From Saxibacter everestensis (GTDB lineage Bacteria > Actinomycetota > Actinomycetes > Actinomycetales > Brevibacteriaceae), in the NCBI RefSeq assembly GCF_025787225.1, contig NZ_CP090958.1, positions 3,024,550-3,088,549 on the forward strand: 64,000 bases of DNA, given 5' to 3'. The notes beneath the pieces are model-generated. The model had not been told where the DNA came from. It saw nothing but the letters and a program-made list of their open reading frames with translations, and did no database searches. Each line of letters opens with the position of its first letter. The stretch's first letter is position 1. The translations under genes and the position numbers were made by a program. Below are positions 33,421 through 42,753 of this stretch, piece after piece.

Positions 33421-36396
33421 TCACTCATCGCGAGTGACCACCAACCCGTTGTGGGGGTCGTAATGCAGTTGGTAACCGTTGAGTTCGGCACGACCCTCGG
33501 CATCCAGGATCAGCGGCAGCTCGCCATTAAGGTCGCGTGAGGAATGCCAGTATTGCAGGTCGAAGCGATCCTTAAGCTCGGCAATGTGGCGGTCGATCCG
33601 GCCATACCGGCACATCCTCACGGGAAGGTTGATCGAGCAACCCAGAATCACCTTGGCTAACTTCGGAGGGGGCGTCTCGTTCATTTGGATTGACTCTCCC
33701 CCGCCGTGGTCGAGCCAGGATGGGGTGCCAATCGTGCCGTCCCGGTCCTTGGTCAACACAAGCACCTCGAGCGTCTCCTCCGTGTCTCGGACGGCGGCGC
33801 GGCCCTTCACCTCATCCGTGGGATCGTCGGTGGTCCCGTACACCCAATCGATCAGGCTGGTCGTAGCACCAACGCTGCCGAGTCTGTGGGTAGCCGCTGC
33901 GGCCGAGCTCTCTCGCTGCCGATCTTCGTAGAGGACCAGCGCGGCGGCCATTGCCGAGTGCCACTCCTCCGGTCCGAGTTGATCCCTGCCGTACACCAGC
34001 TGGACCAGCTTCGTAATGTCGTCGGGGAGGTCCAGTGACTCACGGCCCTGAAGCACGGCGAGTGTGCGGTAGAGGACGTGGGGCTGGTAGACCGGCCGAT
34101 CTCGCTTCCGCGACGCCGGGCAGAAGGACGAGTCCGGTTTCGGCGGGACCGCTGTCCAGTCAACGCCGCTGATCAGCAGTTTCGGCGTGCGGAGTGGCTC
34201 CGGCCGTTCCGCATCTGTCCGTTGGTGCCGGTGCAGCCGGCCGGCTCGCTGCAGTAGGAGGTCGATAGGAGCCAGGTCGCTGATCATCAGGTCGAAGTCG
34301 AGGTCAAGAGACTGCTCGATCACCTGGGTAGCTACGACGATGTGGCGGGCCGGTCGGCGGCTTGCGCGCGAAGGTGGCCCGAAGAGGTTGAGTAGTCGAC
34401 GGTCCGTAGCTGCTCGGTCCGCGGCGAGGAATCGCGAGTGGCTGAGCGTAACGTCGGTGTCCGGAAAGGATGCCCTGAGCGCTTCCGCGGTGCGCTGAGC
34501 GCGGTCGACAGTATTACGGATGACCGCAACGCATCCGCCATCGGTCAAGTAGCCTGAAAGTGCGGCTATCAGGGCGTCATCCGAATTCTCGATTCGCTCG
34601 ATGGCGATCCTCCTGCTGCTCCCGGTAGGCGCCGGAGTCAACACCTGAGTGGTGGCGGTGGGGCCGCCGGAGACGACGATCGAGGGGTAGCCGATGTCAC
34701 CATCGAGTGCGTCGTACGTTGTCGGCTGCTCCTTCTTCCTCTCGGCGGAGCGCTGGCGTCGCTCCGCCAGGCTAACCCGCTGCGGAGGTGACTCCGAAGC
34801 CTTAGCCCTTCTGGTCTCGACGCCCGAATCGTACGCCTCGACCAGATTCTTTCGACGCGATGACGGCAAGGTTGCCGAGAGCATTACCACCGGCACCCCG
34901 TATGCGCCGAGCCAATGCAGCGCGCGATCCAAGTAGCTGTTCATGTAGGTGTCGTAGGCGTGGCACTCGTCGATGACGACTACCTTGCTTGCCAAGGCAA
35001 GATGCCGCAGCATCAGGTGCCGGCTGCGCAGACTGCCGAAAAGGACCTGGTCGATTGTGCCGACGACGAAGTTGGCGAGCGGGCCACGCTTGGCGCTCGT
35101 CATCCAGAGGTGGACTGCGGCCGCCTCGGACAGCCCTGGTCGGCGTGGCTTCTGCTCCGGCTCGTCCTGGCCGATCGAGCGGAAGTAGCTGCGGGACAGC
35201 ATCGCGGAGTAGTCGTTGTTCAGCCGGGCCTTGCTGTGCGCGAGAAACACGGAGTTGGGCTCGCCGATACCCAGCCGTTCGATCCACTTCGTGGTGCGCG
35301 CAAACAGGGCATCGCTCGTGGCCTGGCTCGGAAGCGCGATGAACACCCCGCCGAGCCCGAACTTTGCGGCGAGAACCTCCGCGGCGGCCAAGGCGGCCTC
35401 GGTTTTCCCCATGCCCATCTCGGCCTCGAGGATCAATAGCGCCGGCTCGTCAAGCGCCTCCGCGGCTTCCACCAGCTCGCGCTGCGCGGGGCGAGGACGG
35501 GCACCGGTCGGGAAGTCGAACCGGGCGGTGAATAGCTCGTCCACCGACCTAAAACCGTCCGTGGCCGTCCATGGCACCGGGAGCTTAAGCTGCCGCCATG
35601 CCGCCTCGACGCGCTGCCCGGTGTCATAACTCGGGACTTCGCCCGGGCTGGCATACGGGAACAAATCTTCGGAGCTGGCGATCCAGTCCGCCATGATCAC
35701 GAGCGCGCTGAGCAGGACCTGTACGGTGGGCGGCAGCGCAGCTGTTCGGCAGCGCTCGAGGTCGCCGGCGTGGAGGTGCATGCGCTCCGCTCGATCCAGC
35801 AGTTCCATTCGCACTTGCGCCCAGAGTCCCGTGCCGACCAGCTCAGGACGTTCCGTTAACCATGTGATCGCGCGAGTGTCGGGCGGCAGCCCGTGGTGGG
35901 CAGCAACAATGCTGGCCAGCGGACGTGCCTCGCATGCCGTGAAACCATGCCGATCCGCCAGCCAGTCGCGGACGGCGAGGAAGCCGACTCGCTCGTGGCG
36001 CGCCTTCGGGCGATTGGGGTCCTTTGCCAACCCCCGCTCGAAACGAAGCCCGGCTTTCTCCATCGGGGCGGCGAGCTGCTCAACCTGAACGGCGAAGGCC
36101 GGGCTTGCCTTGGCCACGTCGTGTATTCCGGCCAGCCAGATGAAGACGCGGCGGGCGTGGGCATCGTCGCCTCCGCTCGCCGTTGCCAGCTGTCGTCTGA
36201 TCGCGGCCGGCACCCAGTGGTCCCACAACCGCGCGGCCACGGCGGCAGCATCGTCTAGATGAGTGACAAGCGGCAGCCAGCCGATGATCTCGCGGTGAGT
36301 CTCGTCATCGGTCTTACTCTTTGCCCAGGCGATTCTTGCCGCGGGCGACAACTCGGTTTGGGACGGACCAGTCGGGGACACGAAGCTCTTCTCCAT
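33421..36396 (-). CDS. cas3: CRISPR helicase-nuclease Cas3 (type I-E)
   Basis: A 991-residue Cas3 that degrades DNA marked by Cascade. The N-terminal HD nuclease shows THLDD near residue 45, GIHDVAK with the HD pair at 92-93, and AHHG near 166. The SF2 helicase follows, with Walker A EMGMGKTEA around Lys331 and the DECH box at 476-479. The motif VATQVIEQSLDLDFD and QRAGRLHRH mark helicase motifs V-VI. All key residues are present, so interference looks functional. The start is an ATG at 36396, 134 bp left of the array. Confidence 0.95.
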   Translation of the reverse strand: MEKSFVSPTGPSQTELSPAARIAWAKSKTDDETHREIIGWLPLVTHLDDAAAVAARLWDHWVPAAIRRQLATASGGDDAHARRVFIWLAGIHDVAKASPAFAVQVEQLAAPMEKAGLRFERGLAKDPNRPKARHERVGFLAVRDWLADRHGFTACEARPLASIVAAHHGLPPDTRAITWLTERPELVGTGLWAQVRMELLDRAERMHLHAGDLERCRTAALPPTVQVLLSALVIMADWIASSEDLFPYASPGEVPSYDTGQRVEAAWRQLKLPVPWTATDGFRSVDELFTARFDFPTGARPRPAQRELVEAAEALDEPALLILEAEMGMGKTEAALAAAEVLAAKFGLGGVFIALPSQATSDALFARTTKWIERLGIGEPNSVFLAHSKARLNNDYSAMLSRSYFRSIGQDEPEQKPRRPGLSEAAAVHLWMTSAKRGPLANFVVGTIDQVLFGSLRSRHLMLRHLALASKVVVIDECHAYDTYMNSYLDRALHWLGAYGVPVVMLSATLPSSRRKNLVEAYDSGVETRRAKASESPPQRVSLAERRQRSAERKKEQPTTYDALDGDIGYPSIVVSGGPTATTQVLTPAPTGSSRRIAIERIENSDDALIAALSGYLTDGGCVAVIRNTVDRAQRTAEALRASFPDTDVTLSHSRFLAADRAATDRRLLNLFGPPSRASRRPARHIVVATQVIEQSLDLDFDLMISDLAPIDLLLQRAGRLHRHQRTDAERPEPLRTPKLLISGVDWTAVPPKPDSSFCPASRKRDRPVYQPHVLYRTLAVLQGRESLDLPDDITKLVQLVYGRDQLGPEEWHSAMAAALVLYEDRQRESSAAAATHRLGSVGATTSLIDWVYGTTDDPTDEVKGRAAVRDTEETLEVLVLTKDRDGTIGTPSWLDHGGGESIQMNETPPPKLAKVILGCSINLPVRMCRYGRIDRHIAELKDRFDLQYWHSSRDLNGELPLILDAEGRAELNGYQLHYDPHNGLVVTRDE

Positions 36397-36529
36397 CGAA
36401 GCAATGGGCGGGGAGTTGGAATCATCTTGGTCCTCCTACTTCCCGTTGTCCACCCCCGGATTCCAGGCCGACGCTTTAGTCCGTTCCGGCCAGGATGCAG
36501 CCTCGCGTGGCCTGGAAACATGCTGCGGG

Positions 36530-38805
36530 GGATCATCCCGCGCCGGCAGGACAAACCTTTCCACCGCGGCCGGTGGCATCATGCAGGTCGGATCATCCCC
36601 AGGCGGGGCAGACAGCTCAAAGGGCGGCTGGGTGTTTCCCGTGGTGGGGTCATCCCCGCGCGGGCGGGGCAGACCCTGGCGTGTACACGTGCCACGGGAA
36701 GTCGACGGGATCATCCCCGCGCAGGCGGGGCGGACATCGAAGCTACCTATGCTGGTGGCCTCCATTGGGGATCATCCCCGCGCCAGCAGGGCAAACCCTG
36801 CCACTGCGGCCGGTGGCATCATGCAGGTCGGATCATCCCCGGGCGGGGCGGACGCACCGTCGTTCTGCCACTCACCATCCACCTGCGGATCATCCCCGCG
36901 CGGGCGGGGCAGACCGTGCGGCTTTGTCCTCGTGTACAGCGTAGGCGGGATCATCCCTGCGCGGGCGGGGCAGACGACTACTTGCTTGACTGTCGTTCGT
37001 GTTCGCCGGGATCATCTCCGCGCTAGCGGGGCGGACCCGATGACCCGCATCCCGGGCGGCAGCCGCTTGGGATCATCCCCGCGCGGGCGGGGCAGACTGT
37101 GTGGATGCGTTCATTGCAGACGACGAGAAAGCCGCCGATCACGCCCTGACCCGCGGATCATCCCCGCGCGAGCGGGGCAGACCAGTAAACCCTTTATCGG
37201 TTTTCCTTTCCGGCGGATCATCCCCGCGCGGGGGGCAGACTCAGGGCGTGCCGTCCCGCCTCTTTGGCATCGGGGATCATCCCCGCGCGAGCGGGGCAGA
37301 CCAGTAAACCCTTTATCGGTTTTCCTTTCCGGCGGATCATCCCCGCGCGGGCGGGGCAGACGAATGATTTCGCTACGCGCATTGTTTCAAGGTGGGATCA
37401 TCCCCGCGCGGGCGGGGCAGACCGAATCGCGTTTCTGCTGCCGATCCCACTCCACGGATCATCCCCGCGCGGGGGGCAGACTCAGGGCGTGCCGTCCCGC
37501 CTCTTTGGCATCGGGGATCATCCCCGCGCGGGCCGGGCAGACAACGCCGACAAGGTCCAGTATCACGCCTTCCAGTTCGGGATCATCCCCGCGCAGGCCG
37601 CCCACGAGCCAAGGTCACGGATCATCCCCCGCGCGAGCGGGGCAGACGCGAAAAATCACGCACGTTCCCTCGCTTCGACGGGATCATCCCCGCGCGAGCG
37701 GGGCAGACTCGCAGGATTCCCGGCGCATGTTCTACGTCGCCGGATCATCCCCGCGCGAGCGGGGCAGACCCGCTCATAGTCTCCGAAACCGGCGCCGAGT
37801 ACGGATCATCCCCGTGCGGGCGGGGCAGACGCCAGGGTTGCGCGATTGGTAGAACCTCATTTGCGGATCATCCCCGTGCGGGCGGGGCAGACCGGTACCG
37901 CTGGACCTCCGGGGTCGTGATCACCGGATCATCCCCGCGCAGGCGGGGCAGACTTCTCGAACCAGCGCAGCCGCGTCATGGATACCGGATCATCCCCGCG
38001 CAGGCGGGGCAGACCGGATATCGGCCTGTACGGGCTCGAGGTCGAGAGGATCATCCCCGCGCAGGCGGGGCAGACACCAGGTGGGTTCTTCCCGGAGCCG
38101 GGAAGAACGGATCATCCCCGCGCAGGCGGGGCAGACCAGCTCACGTTCCTTCATTGACTTAGCTGCGACGGATCATCCCCGTGCGGGCGGGGCGGACGCC
38201 ACCGAGATCGCCTCCACTATCCCAGACATCGGATCATCCCCGCGCGGGCGGGGCGGACGCTTAGCGTGTCGGCTATCAGGTGCCTTATGGGGGTCATCCC
38301 CGCGGGCGGGGCAGACCAGACGCAGGAGCGCCTGAACACCCGAAACGACGGATCATCCCCGCTCGGGCGGGGCAGACGGCAAGGTCACACTCTACAACTG
38401 CTACCAGCTGGGATCATCCCCGCACGGGCGGGGCAGACGATGCCATCCCCTTGATGACCGGGGGGGAAGAAGGGATCATCCCCGCGCGGGCGGGGCAGAC
38501 ATCTCAGCCATTTCGCTCAGCGGGATCTTGCCGGGATCATCCCCGCGCGGGCGGGGCGGACCACAACCGGTCGTCAGAGATCGTCGCCTGCTCGGGATCA
38601 TCCCCGCGCGGGCGGTGCGGACTATTACTACGGCCTGAATAGCTGGTCCGAGCCGGGATCATCCCCGCGCGGGCGGGGCGGACATCTCTTGCTGCGCCCA
38701 TAGTTTCGCGGTCTTCGGATCATCCCCGCGCGGGCGGGGCGGACACGGCATCCTGCACCGAAAAAACTTGCCGGAACGGATCACCCCCGCGCGGGCGGGG
38801 CGGAC
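36530..38805 (-). CRISPR. Type I-E CRISPR array, ~38 repeats
   Basis: I count about 38 repeats, 28 bp long where intact, with ~33-bp spacers (61-bp period). On the plus strand the repeat starts GGATCATCCCCGCGC and ends GGGCGGGGCAGAC or GCGGAC. Its reverse complement is the usual crRNA sense, so transcription runs leftward, in line with the cas genes. Repeats at the left end are degenerate (several 24-26 bp), and the right end is more uniform, so the leader should be on the right. Spacers are duplicated at 37183-37214 = 37302-37333 and 37241-37273 = 37482-37514, and nearly at 36558-36589 / 36797-36829. Internal deletions are visible near 37100 and 37598. Confidence 0.97.
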
Positions 38806-39071
38806 ACTAATTGACCAGGGTGTTTACCGGCAAGCCTCATTAAACAGCATCACTTTCAGACGACCTCTTATGTCGTCGTGATCGCTTGCCGCGGTTTCAT
38901 CCGACCACACCACGGCGGCTAATAAAAGGAACTGGTAGAGCAGACAAATTCTGGCCAGATCTGAGTAGAACGAATGTTGGATACGGCAGTAGATTCGCGG
39001 TTAACCGGTGCCGGGCCGACCTCAGAAGCGACAAAACCGTTCCACCGCACCGTTCCCGCGCCGGTGCTCGC
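38806..39071 (-). other. Presumed CRISPR leader and flank
   Basis: About 270 bp without a gene between the array and the cupin stop. The 40-60 bp next to the last repeat are more AT-rich than the surroundings, as expected of a leader driving leftward transcription. No ORF is supported. Confidence 0.5.
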
Positions 39072-39662
39072 CTACCCGACGGGCGTGAGATACACCTTGC
39101 GCAGCGGCTCGGTTACGGTCCACCAGGTCTGTGTGCCCGCCGCCAACCGGACGATGTCGCCCGGTTTCAGCGACAGCGTCTGCTTACCTTCAGCGTAGGC
39201 GGGCCCGGCACCGGCAGCTAGCCGGGTGGTATCGCCTTCGCTGACGGCATCGCCTTTGCCAGTAGAACCGTTGGCAGAACCGGCACCCTCCCCGTCGACG
39301 ATCTCGACCACGGCGCGGCCACTCAGCACAACGAAAATTTCGTCCGCCTCGACGTCACTCATCGTGCCGACGGTCATCTCCCAGACGCCGACTTCCAGGC
39401 CCTCGAACTCGGCGAGGTCCTGGGCGGCGGTCTGCGGACGCATCCTGCCGCCCACGACCGCGGCAGCACCGGCATCCGAGGCACCGTCGCCTGAATCTTT
39501 TGTGGCGTCTGGCAGTTGCCCCGGGGGCACGTCTCCGTATTGCATCCGGAGCTCGAAGGCATTGCCAAGCACGGCGTTGCCCGATCCGCCCGTGCCCAGC
39601 ACGGCGCTACCCGATCCGGCTGCACGCACCGCGGCATTGTCCGATCCGCCCGCCGCGCTCAT
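39072..39662 (-). CDS. Cupin domain protein
   Basis: A 196-residue single-cupin protein of the DUF861/cupin_3 type, with EGLEVGVWEMTVGTMSDVEADEIFVVLSGRA-like core (ADEIFVVLSGRAVVEIVDG near residue 110) and the second cupin motif LKPGDIVRLAAGTQTWWTVTE at the end. Two low-complexity parts stand out: an N-terminal run of GSGNAVLG-like units and a Gly/Ser/Ala-rich insert before the last strands. Its 4-bp overlap with the FAD oxidoreductase implies a two-gene operon; puu-type amine catabolic operons often contain such a cupin. Its 3' end is the source of the 120-bp repeat. Confidence 0.85.
   Translation of the reverse strand: MSAAGGSDNAAVRAAGSGSAVLGTGGSGNAVLGNAFELRMQYGDVPPGQLPDATKDSGDGASDAGAAAVVGGRMRPQTAAQDLAEFEGLEVGVWEMTVGTMSDVEADEIFVVLSGRAVVEIVDGEGAGSANGSTGKGDAVSEGDTTRLAAGAGPAYAEGKQTLSLKPGDIVRLAAGTQTWWTVTEPLRKVYLTPVG
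39085..39204. repeat. Right 120-bp direct repeat flanking the CRISPR-Cas cassette
   Basis: This lies inside the 3' end of the intact cupin gene and matches 27787-27906 at 118 of 120 positions in the same orientation, 11,298 bp apart. Confidence 0.95.
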
Positions 39663-41059
39663 GAGTCGAACCCCATGCCGACCGCATCCAGGGCCTTGAG
39701 CAGCGGGCCGCGCTTGCCTTCGTTTCGATCCGCCTTGATCATGGCCTTGGTGGTCAGCTTGATCCCGATCCAGGCCAGCGGCTCTGGAGGGAATGGCAGC
39801 GGCATCTTGCGCACCATCTCAAGCTCGGTGAGCTCGGTCTTCTCGCCTGACAGCAGGTCGAGCATGACCTTGGCTCCGAACCTGGTCGCCCCTACGCCGA
39901 GACCGGTGTACCCGGCGGCATATGCCACCCGGCCCCCGTGCGCCGTGGTGAAAAAGGAGAAGAACCGGCTGCAGGTGTCAATCGCCCCGCCCCACTTGTG
40001 CGTGAACTTCAGCCCGGTCAGGGTCGGGAAGGTCTCGAAGAAGTGTTCGGCGAGCGTCTCGAAAGTCTCCGGGCGCTGGTCGTATTCCGCCTTGAGCTGG
40101 CGGCCGAAGTGATAGACGGCGTCGTAGCCACCCCACAGGATCCGGTTGTCGGCCGTCAGCCGGTAGTAGTGGAACTGGTTGGAGACATCTCCGATACCCT
40201 GCCGGTTCGACCAGCCGATCGAGGCTCGCTGCTTGTCGGTCAACGGCTCCGTCATCAGGGCGTAATCGTAGACCGGCACGGTGTGCAGTCGCGTTCGTTT
40301 GAGCAGCGACGGAAAGACGTTGGTCGCCAGCGCAACCCGGTCGGCCTGCACAGAGCCGGCATCCGTGGTCAGGGTAATGGAGTTCCGGTCCGCACCGAGA
40401 TCGCGGACCGCGGAGTTCTCGTACACTTCGACGCCGAGCTGCCGGCAGACTCGCAAAAGCTCCCAGACCAGCCGCGCCGGGTTGACCATTGCTGTGCCCC
40501 GCTTGTCCCAGATGGCGGCCTTGTAGGTCGGCGACTTCACCTCGGCTGCCAGTGCCTCGCCCTCGAGGTAGATCAGTCCTTCGTCCGGATCGGCTTCCGC
40601 TCTCAGGTCGGAAACCTGATAATCCTCGGTCGCGACATCGAGCGAACCGGTGCGTTCGAACTCGCAATCCATGTCGTATCTGGCAACGGCGGCCTCGATC
40701 TCATCGAGGTTCGCAACGCCGAGTTGCTTCAGTTCTTCGGCTTCCTTCGGAAAATGGCTTTCACCGTTCGAGTCGCCATGAGTCAGGCTCGCCGCGCAGA
40801 AGCCGCCATTACGCCCGGAGGCGGCCCAGCCAACTGTGGCTCCCTCGAGCAGCACCACCCGACGGGACGGGTCACGTTCCTTGGCGATGAGTGCCGTCCA
40901 CAACCCGGTGTAGCCTCCGCCGACGACAGCCAGATCCGCCGTTACCCGCCCTTCAAGGGGCGGAAGTGGCTTCGGGCGCTGCGGGCTGTCCAGCCAGAAC
41001 GGCACGGTCGATGCCGCGCTGAGCGCTGCGTGAACGTCGGGAGCGGGATTCTTGTGCAT
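39659..41059 (-). CDS. FAD-dependent amine oxidase (gamma-glutamylputrescine oxidase-like)
   Basis: A 466-residue DAO-family flavoenzyme. The FAD-binding motif VVGGGYTGLWTALIAKERDP is at about residues 45-64, followed by GRNGGFCAASLTHG, which is typical of PuuB-like oxidases that attack secondary or N-substituted amines. The C-terminal part holds THKWGGAIDTCSRFFSF and YTGLGVGATRFGAKV near the flavin. It is the first gene of a two-gene operon with the cupin. A near-perfect palindrome (41156-41178) about 97 bp upstream suggests control by the TetR gene at 41197. Confidence 0.88.
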   Translation of the reverse strand: MHKNPAPDVHAALSAASTVPFWLDSPQRPKPLPPLEGRVTADLAVVGGGYTGLWTALIAKERDPSRRVVLLEGATVGWAASGRNGGFCAASLTHGDSNGESHFPKEAEELKQLGVANLDEIEAAVARYDMDCEFERTGSLDVATEDYQVSDLRAEADPDEGLIYLEGEALAAEVKSPTYKAAIWDKRGTAMVNPARLVWELLRVCRQLGVEVYENSAVRDLGADRNSITLTTDAGSVQADRVALATNVFPSLLKRTRLHTVPVYDYALMTEPLTDKQRASIGWSNRQGIGDVSNQFHYYRLTADNRILWGGYDAVYHFGRQLKAEYDQRPETFETLAEHFFETFPTLTGLKFTHKWGGAIDTCSRFFSFFTTAHGGRVAYAAGYTGLGVGATRFGAKVMLDLLSGEKTELTELEMVRKMPLPFPPEPLAWIGIKLTTKAMIKADRNEGKRGPLLKALDAVGMGFDS

Positions 41060-41155
41060 GGGATTCCTGATCTGTTGATGCGGCTTCGGCGATGTCGTAG
41101 GCCAGTGGCTGTATTACGCATCTCGATTGGAATCAAGCCAACCATGCAGAACGTG

Positions 41156-41178
41156 CGTAGTCAACGGTGTTGACTACG
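41156..41178. promoter_or_regulatory. Strong operator-like palindrome upstream of the amine oxidase
   Basis: CGTAGTCAAC-GGT-GTTGACTACG is a perfect 10-bp inverted repeat with a 3-nt centre. It lies between the TetR stop (41197) and the oxidase start (41059), where a TetR dimer would block the oxidase-cupin promoter. Confidence 0.65.
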
Positions 41179-41196
41179 ATTGTTGAGTCGGTGCGA

Positions 41197-41862
41197 TTAG
41201 CGTCGGTTCAGCTGTTCTGCCCGGTGAGCAATGGCCGACAGCATCAGCTCGAGCGCGAGTTCGAAGGTGGGGTCCTCCTCGATGTCCGGGAGATAGGGCG
41301 CCGCGGCCGCAATCCGTGGGAATTCACGCTGATCGGCAAGCGCATACTCCTTGCTCCATGCTCCGACATCCTTGGCCTGCTGCTCGGCGGACATCACCCG
41401 GAATCCGGCGTCCAGCCCGGCGAAAGCCAGGTTCAGATCGTCGAGCACCCGATAGAGCCTGGAGGCTTCGGCAGGCTCGAATCCGGCCTTGGCCAGCGCG
41501 TCCAGGATGGTCTCAACGATCCGCATCTCCCCTTCCCGACGCGTGACCCGAATGGTTCCGATGATGGCGGCGTGCGGATGCGCCATGTACACCGAGCGAC
41601 TCCGGCGCAGCAGCTCCCGAATCGTCTGCATCCAGTCCTCGCCGGGCACGAATCCGTCAAGCGCCTCCTCCATCAGACTGTCGGCAATCGCGAGGATCAG
41701 CTCGTCCTTGTTCCGGAAATGCCGGTAAAGAGCCGTGGGGTCGACGCCGAGGTGCTTGCCGATCCTACGGAATGTCAGAGCGGCCGGACCCTCGTCGTCG
41801 AGCATCTTCAGGCACTCCCGAACGATAAGGTCGGCCGACAGGGTGCCTCGCGCTGTGCTCAT
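41197..41862 (-). CDS. TetR family transcriptional regulator
   Basis: A 221-residue repressor with a clear helix-turn-helix (residues ~8-55, LTFRRIGKHLGVDPTALYRHF) and a TetR_C-type ligand domain. It is immediately upstream of, and on the same strand as, the amine oxidase-cupin operon, separated by the palindrome at 41156-41178. It is therefore the probable regulator of amine catabolism here. The ligand may be the amine substrate; this is inferred. Confidence 0.9.
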   Translation of the reverse strand: MSTARGTLSADLIVRECLKMLDDEGPAALTFRRIGKHLGVDPTALYRHFRNKDELILAIADSLMEEALDGFVPGEDWMQTIRELLRRSRSVYMAHPHAAIIGTIRVTRREGEMRIVETILDALAKAGFEPAEASRLYRVLDDLNLAFAGLDAGFRVMSAEQQAKDVGAWSKEYALADQREFPRIAAAAPYLPDIEEDPTFELALELMLSAIAHRAEQLNRR

Positions 41863-41932
41863 GAGCTAGGACTATCACAACCGAATGACGTCCCGATCAG
41901 CACGCCGTGGGAGACCATGCCGGATGGCGAGA

Positions 41933-42625
41933 CTACGGCGGCGGGATGGGCGGTGCGAGTGAGCTGACGATTGCCCGCTCCGCAGGTACGCCTAGGTCGA
42001 TGTCGTCGACCGTTCCTGGCGTTGATCCCCACTGCCGATAGCGAGTAAATACGACCGGCACACCCTGGGCGAGATGAATGTCGGCGCTGTCCATCACCTG
42101 CAGATGCACATGTGGTTGGGTCGAGTTGCCTGAGTTGCCGCACTCGGCGAGCGGCTGGCCCTTCGCCACTTCATCGCCGATCCCGACTTGCAGCGACCCA
42201 GCTCGTAGATGCACCAACGCGACGAACATTCCGCTCACCCGGTCACGAATCACCAGCCGATTGCCGGCGAGCGCGTTCGGCCCCTGCCGCAGCCTTGCAA
42301 CCTGCCCCAGGGCGTACGGAATCAACGCCAACTGTGAGCGTCGCGCCCTGTGGTCGAGCTCTCCGTCATGGGTTTGCACCACGATGCCACCCACCGGGGC
42401 CAGGATGGGCAGACCGAAACCGAAAAACCTCTCCGGCGGCTCGGTTGACAGAGCCGTTCGCCAATCACGCGTCGGCGCCGTCCTGCCGAGCTCATCGACC
42501 GCAACGAAGTCGATCGCGTACCGCTGGCCGAGCACGTCGAGGCCATGACTGGGCACACGCCGTGCCGGGGTGTTCTGCACCAGCCATTGGCCGTCAAAGG
42601 GCAAGGCAACAGCGACTGCGGACAT
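41933..42625 (-). CDS. M23 family metallopeptidase
   Basis: A 230-residue LytM/M23-type protein. The C-terminal half has GDEVAKGQPLAECGNSGNSTQPHVHLQV, in which the HVHLQ motif supplies zinc-binding and catalytic His (key part: NSTQPHVHLQ). No signal peptide is seen, which is unusual for a cell-wall hydrolase; it may be a cytoplasmic or non-classically exported relative. The ATG at 42625 has GGAAAGG upstream. No operon partner is evident. Confidence 0.8.
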   Translation of the reverse strand: MSAVAVALPFDGQWLVQNTPARRVPSHGLDVLGQRYAIDFVAVDELGRTAPTRDWRTALSTEPPERFFGFGLPILAPVGGIVVQTHDGELDHRARRSQLALIPYALGQVARLRQGPNALAGNRLVIRDRVSGMFVALVHLRAGSLQVGIGDEVAKGQPLAECGNSGNSTQPHVHLQVMDSADIHLAQGVPVVFTRYRQWGSTPGTVDDIDLGVPAERAIVSSLAPPIPPP

Positions 42626-42753
42626 CCATCACACCTTTCCTTTTATGCGACGTAATTCTCGACGATACAGAGGCTAGATTGAATCGGAGTTGCGCCGGCC
42701 TTGCCGACGAGCGAACCATAACAACTCTCGCAGCCACGAACCGGTTGGCGCTG

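Noticed and set aside
36404-38642. Long open frames across the CRISPR array reading IIPARAGQT-like repeats
   Set aside because: They are the repeat-spacer array read as codons; the 61-bp period and both-strand openness show that they are not genes.
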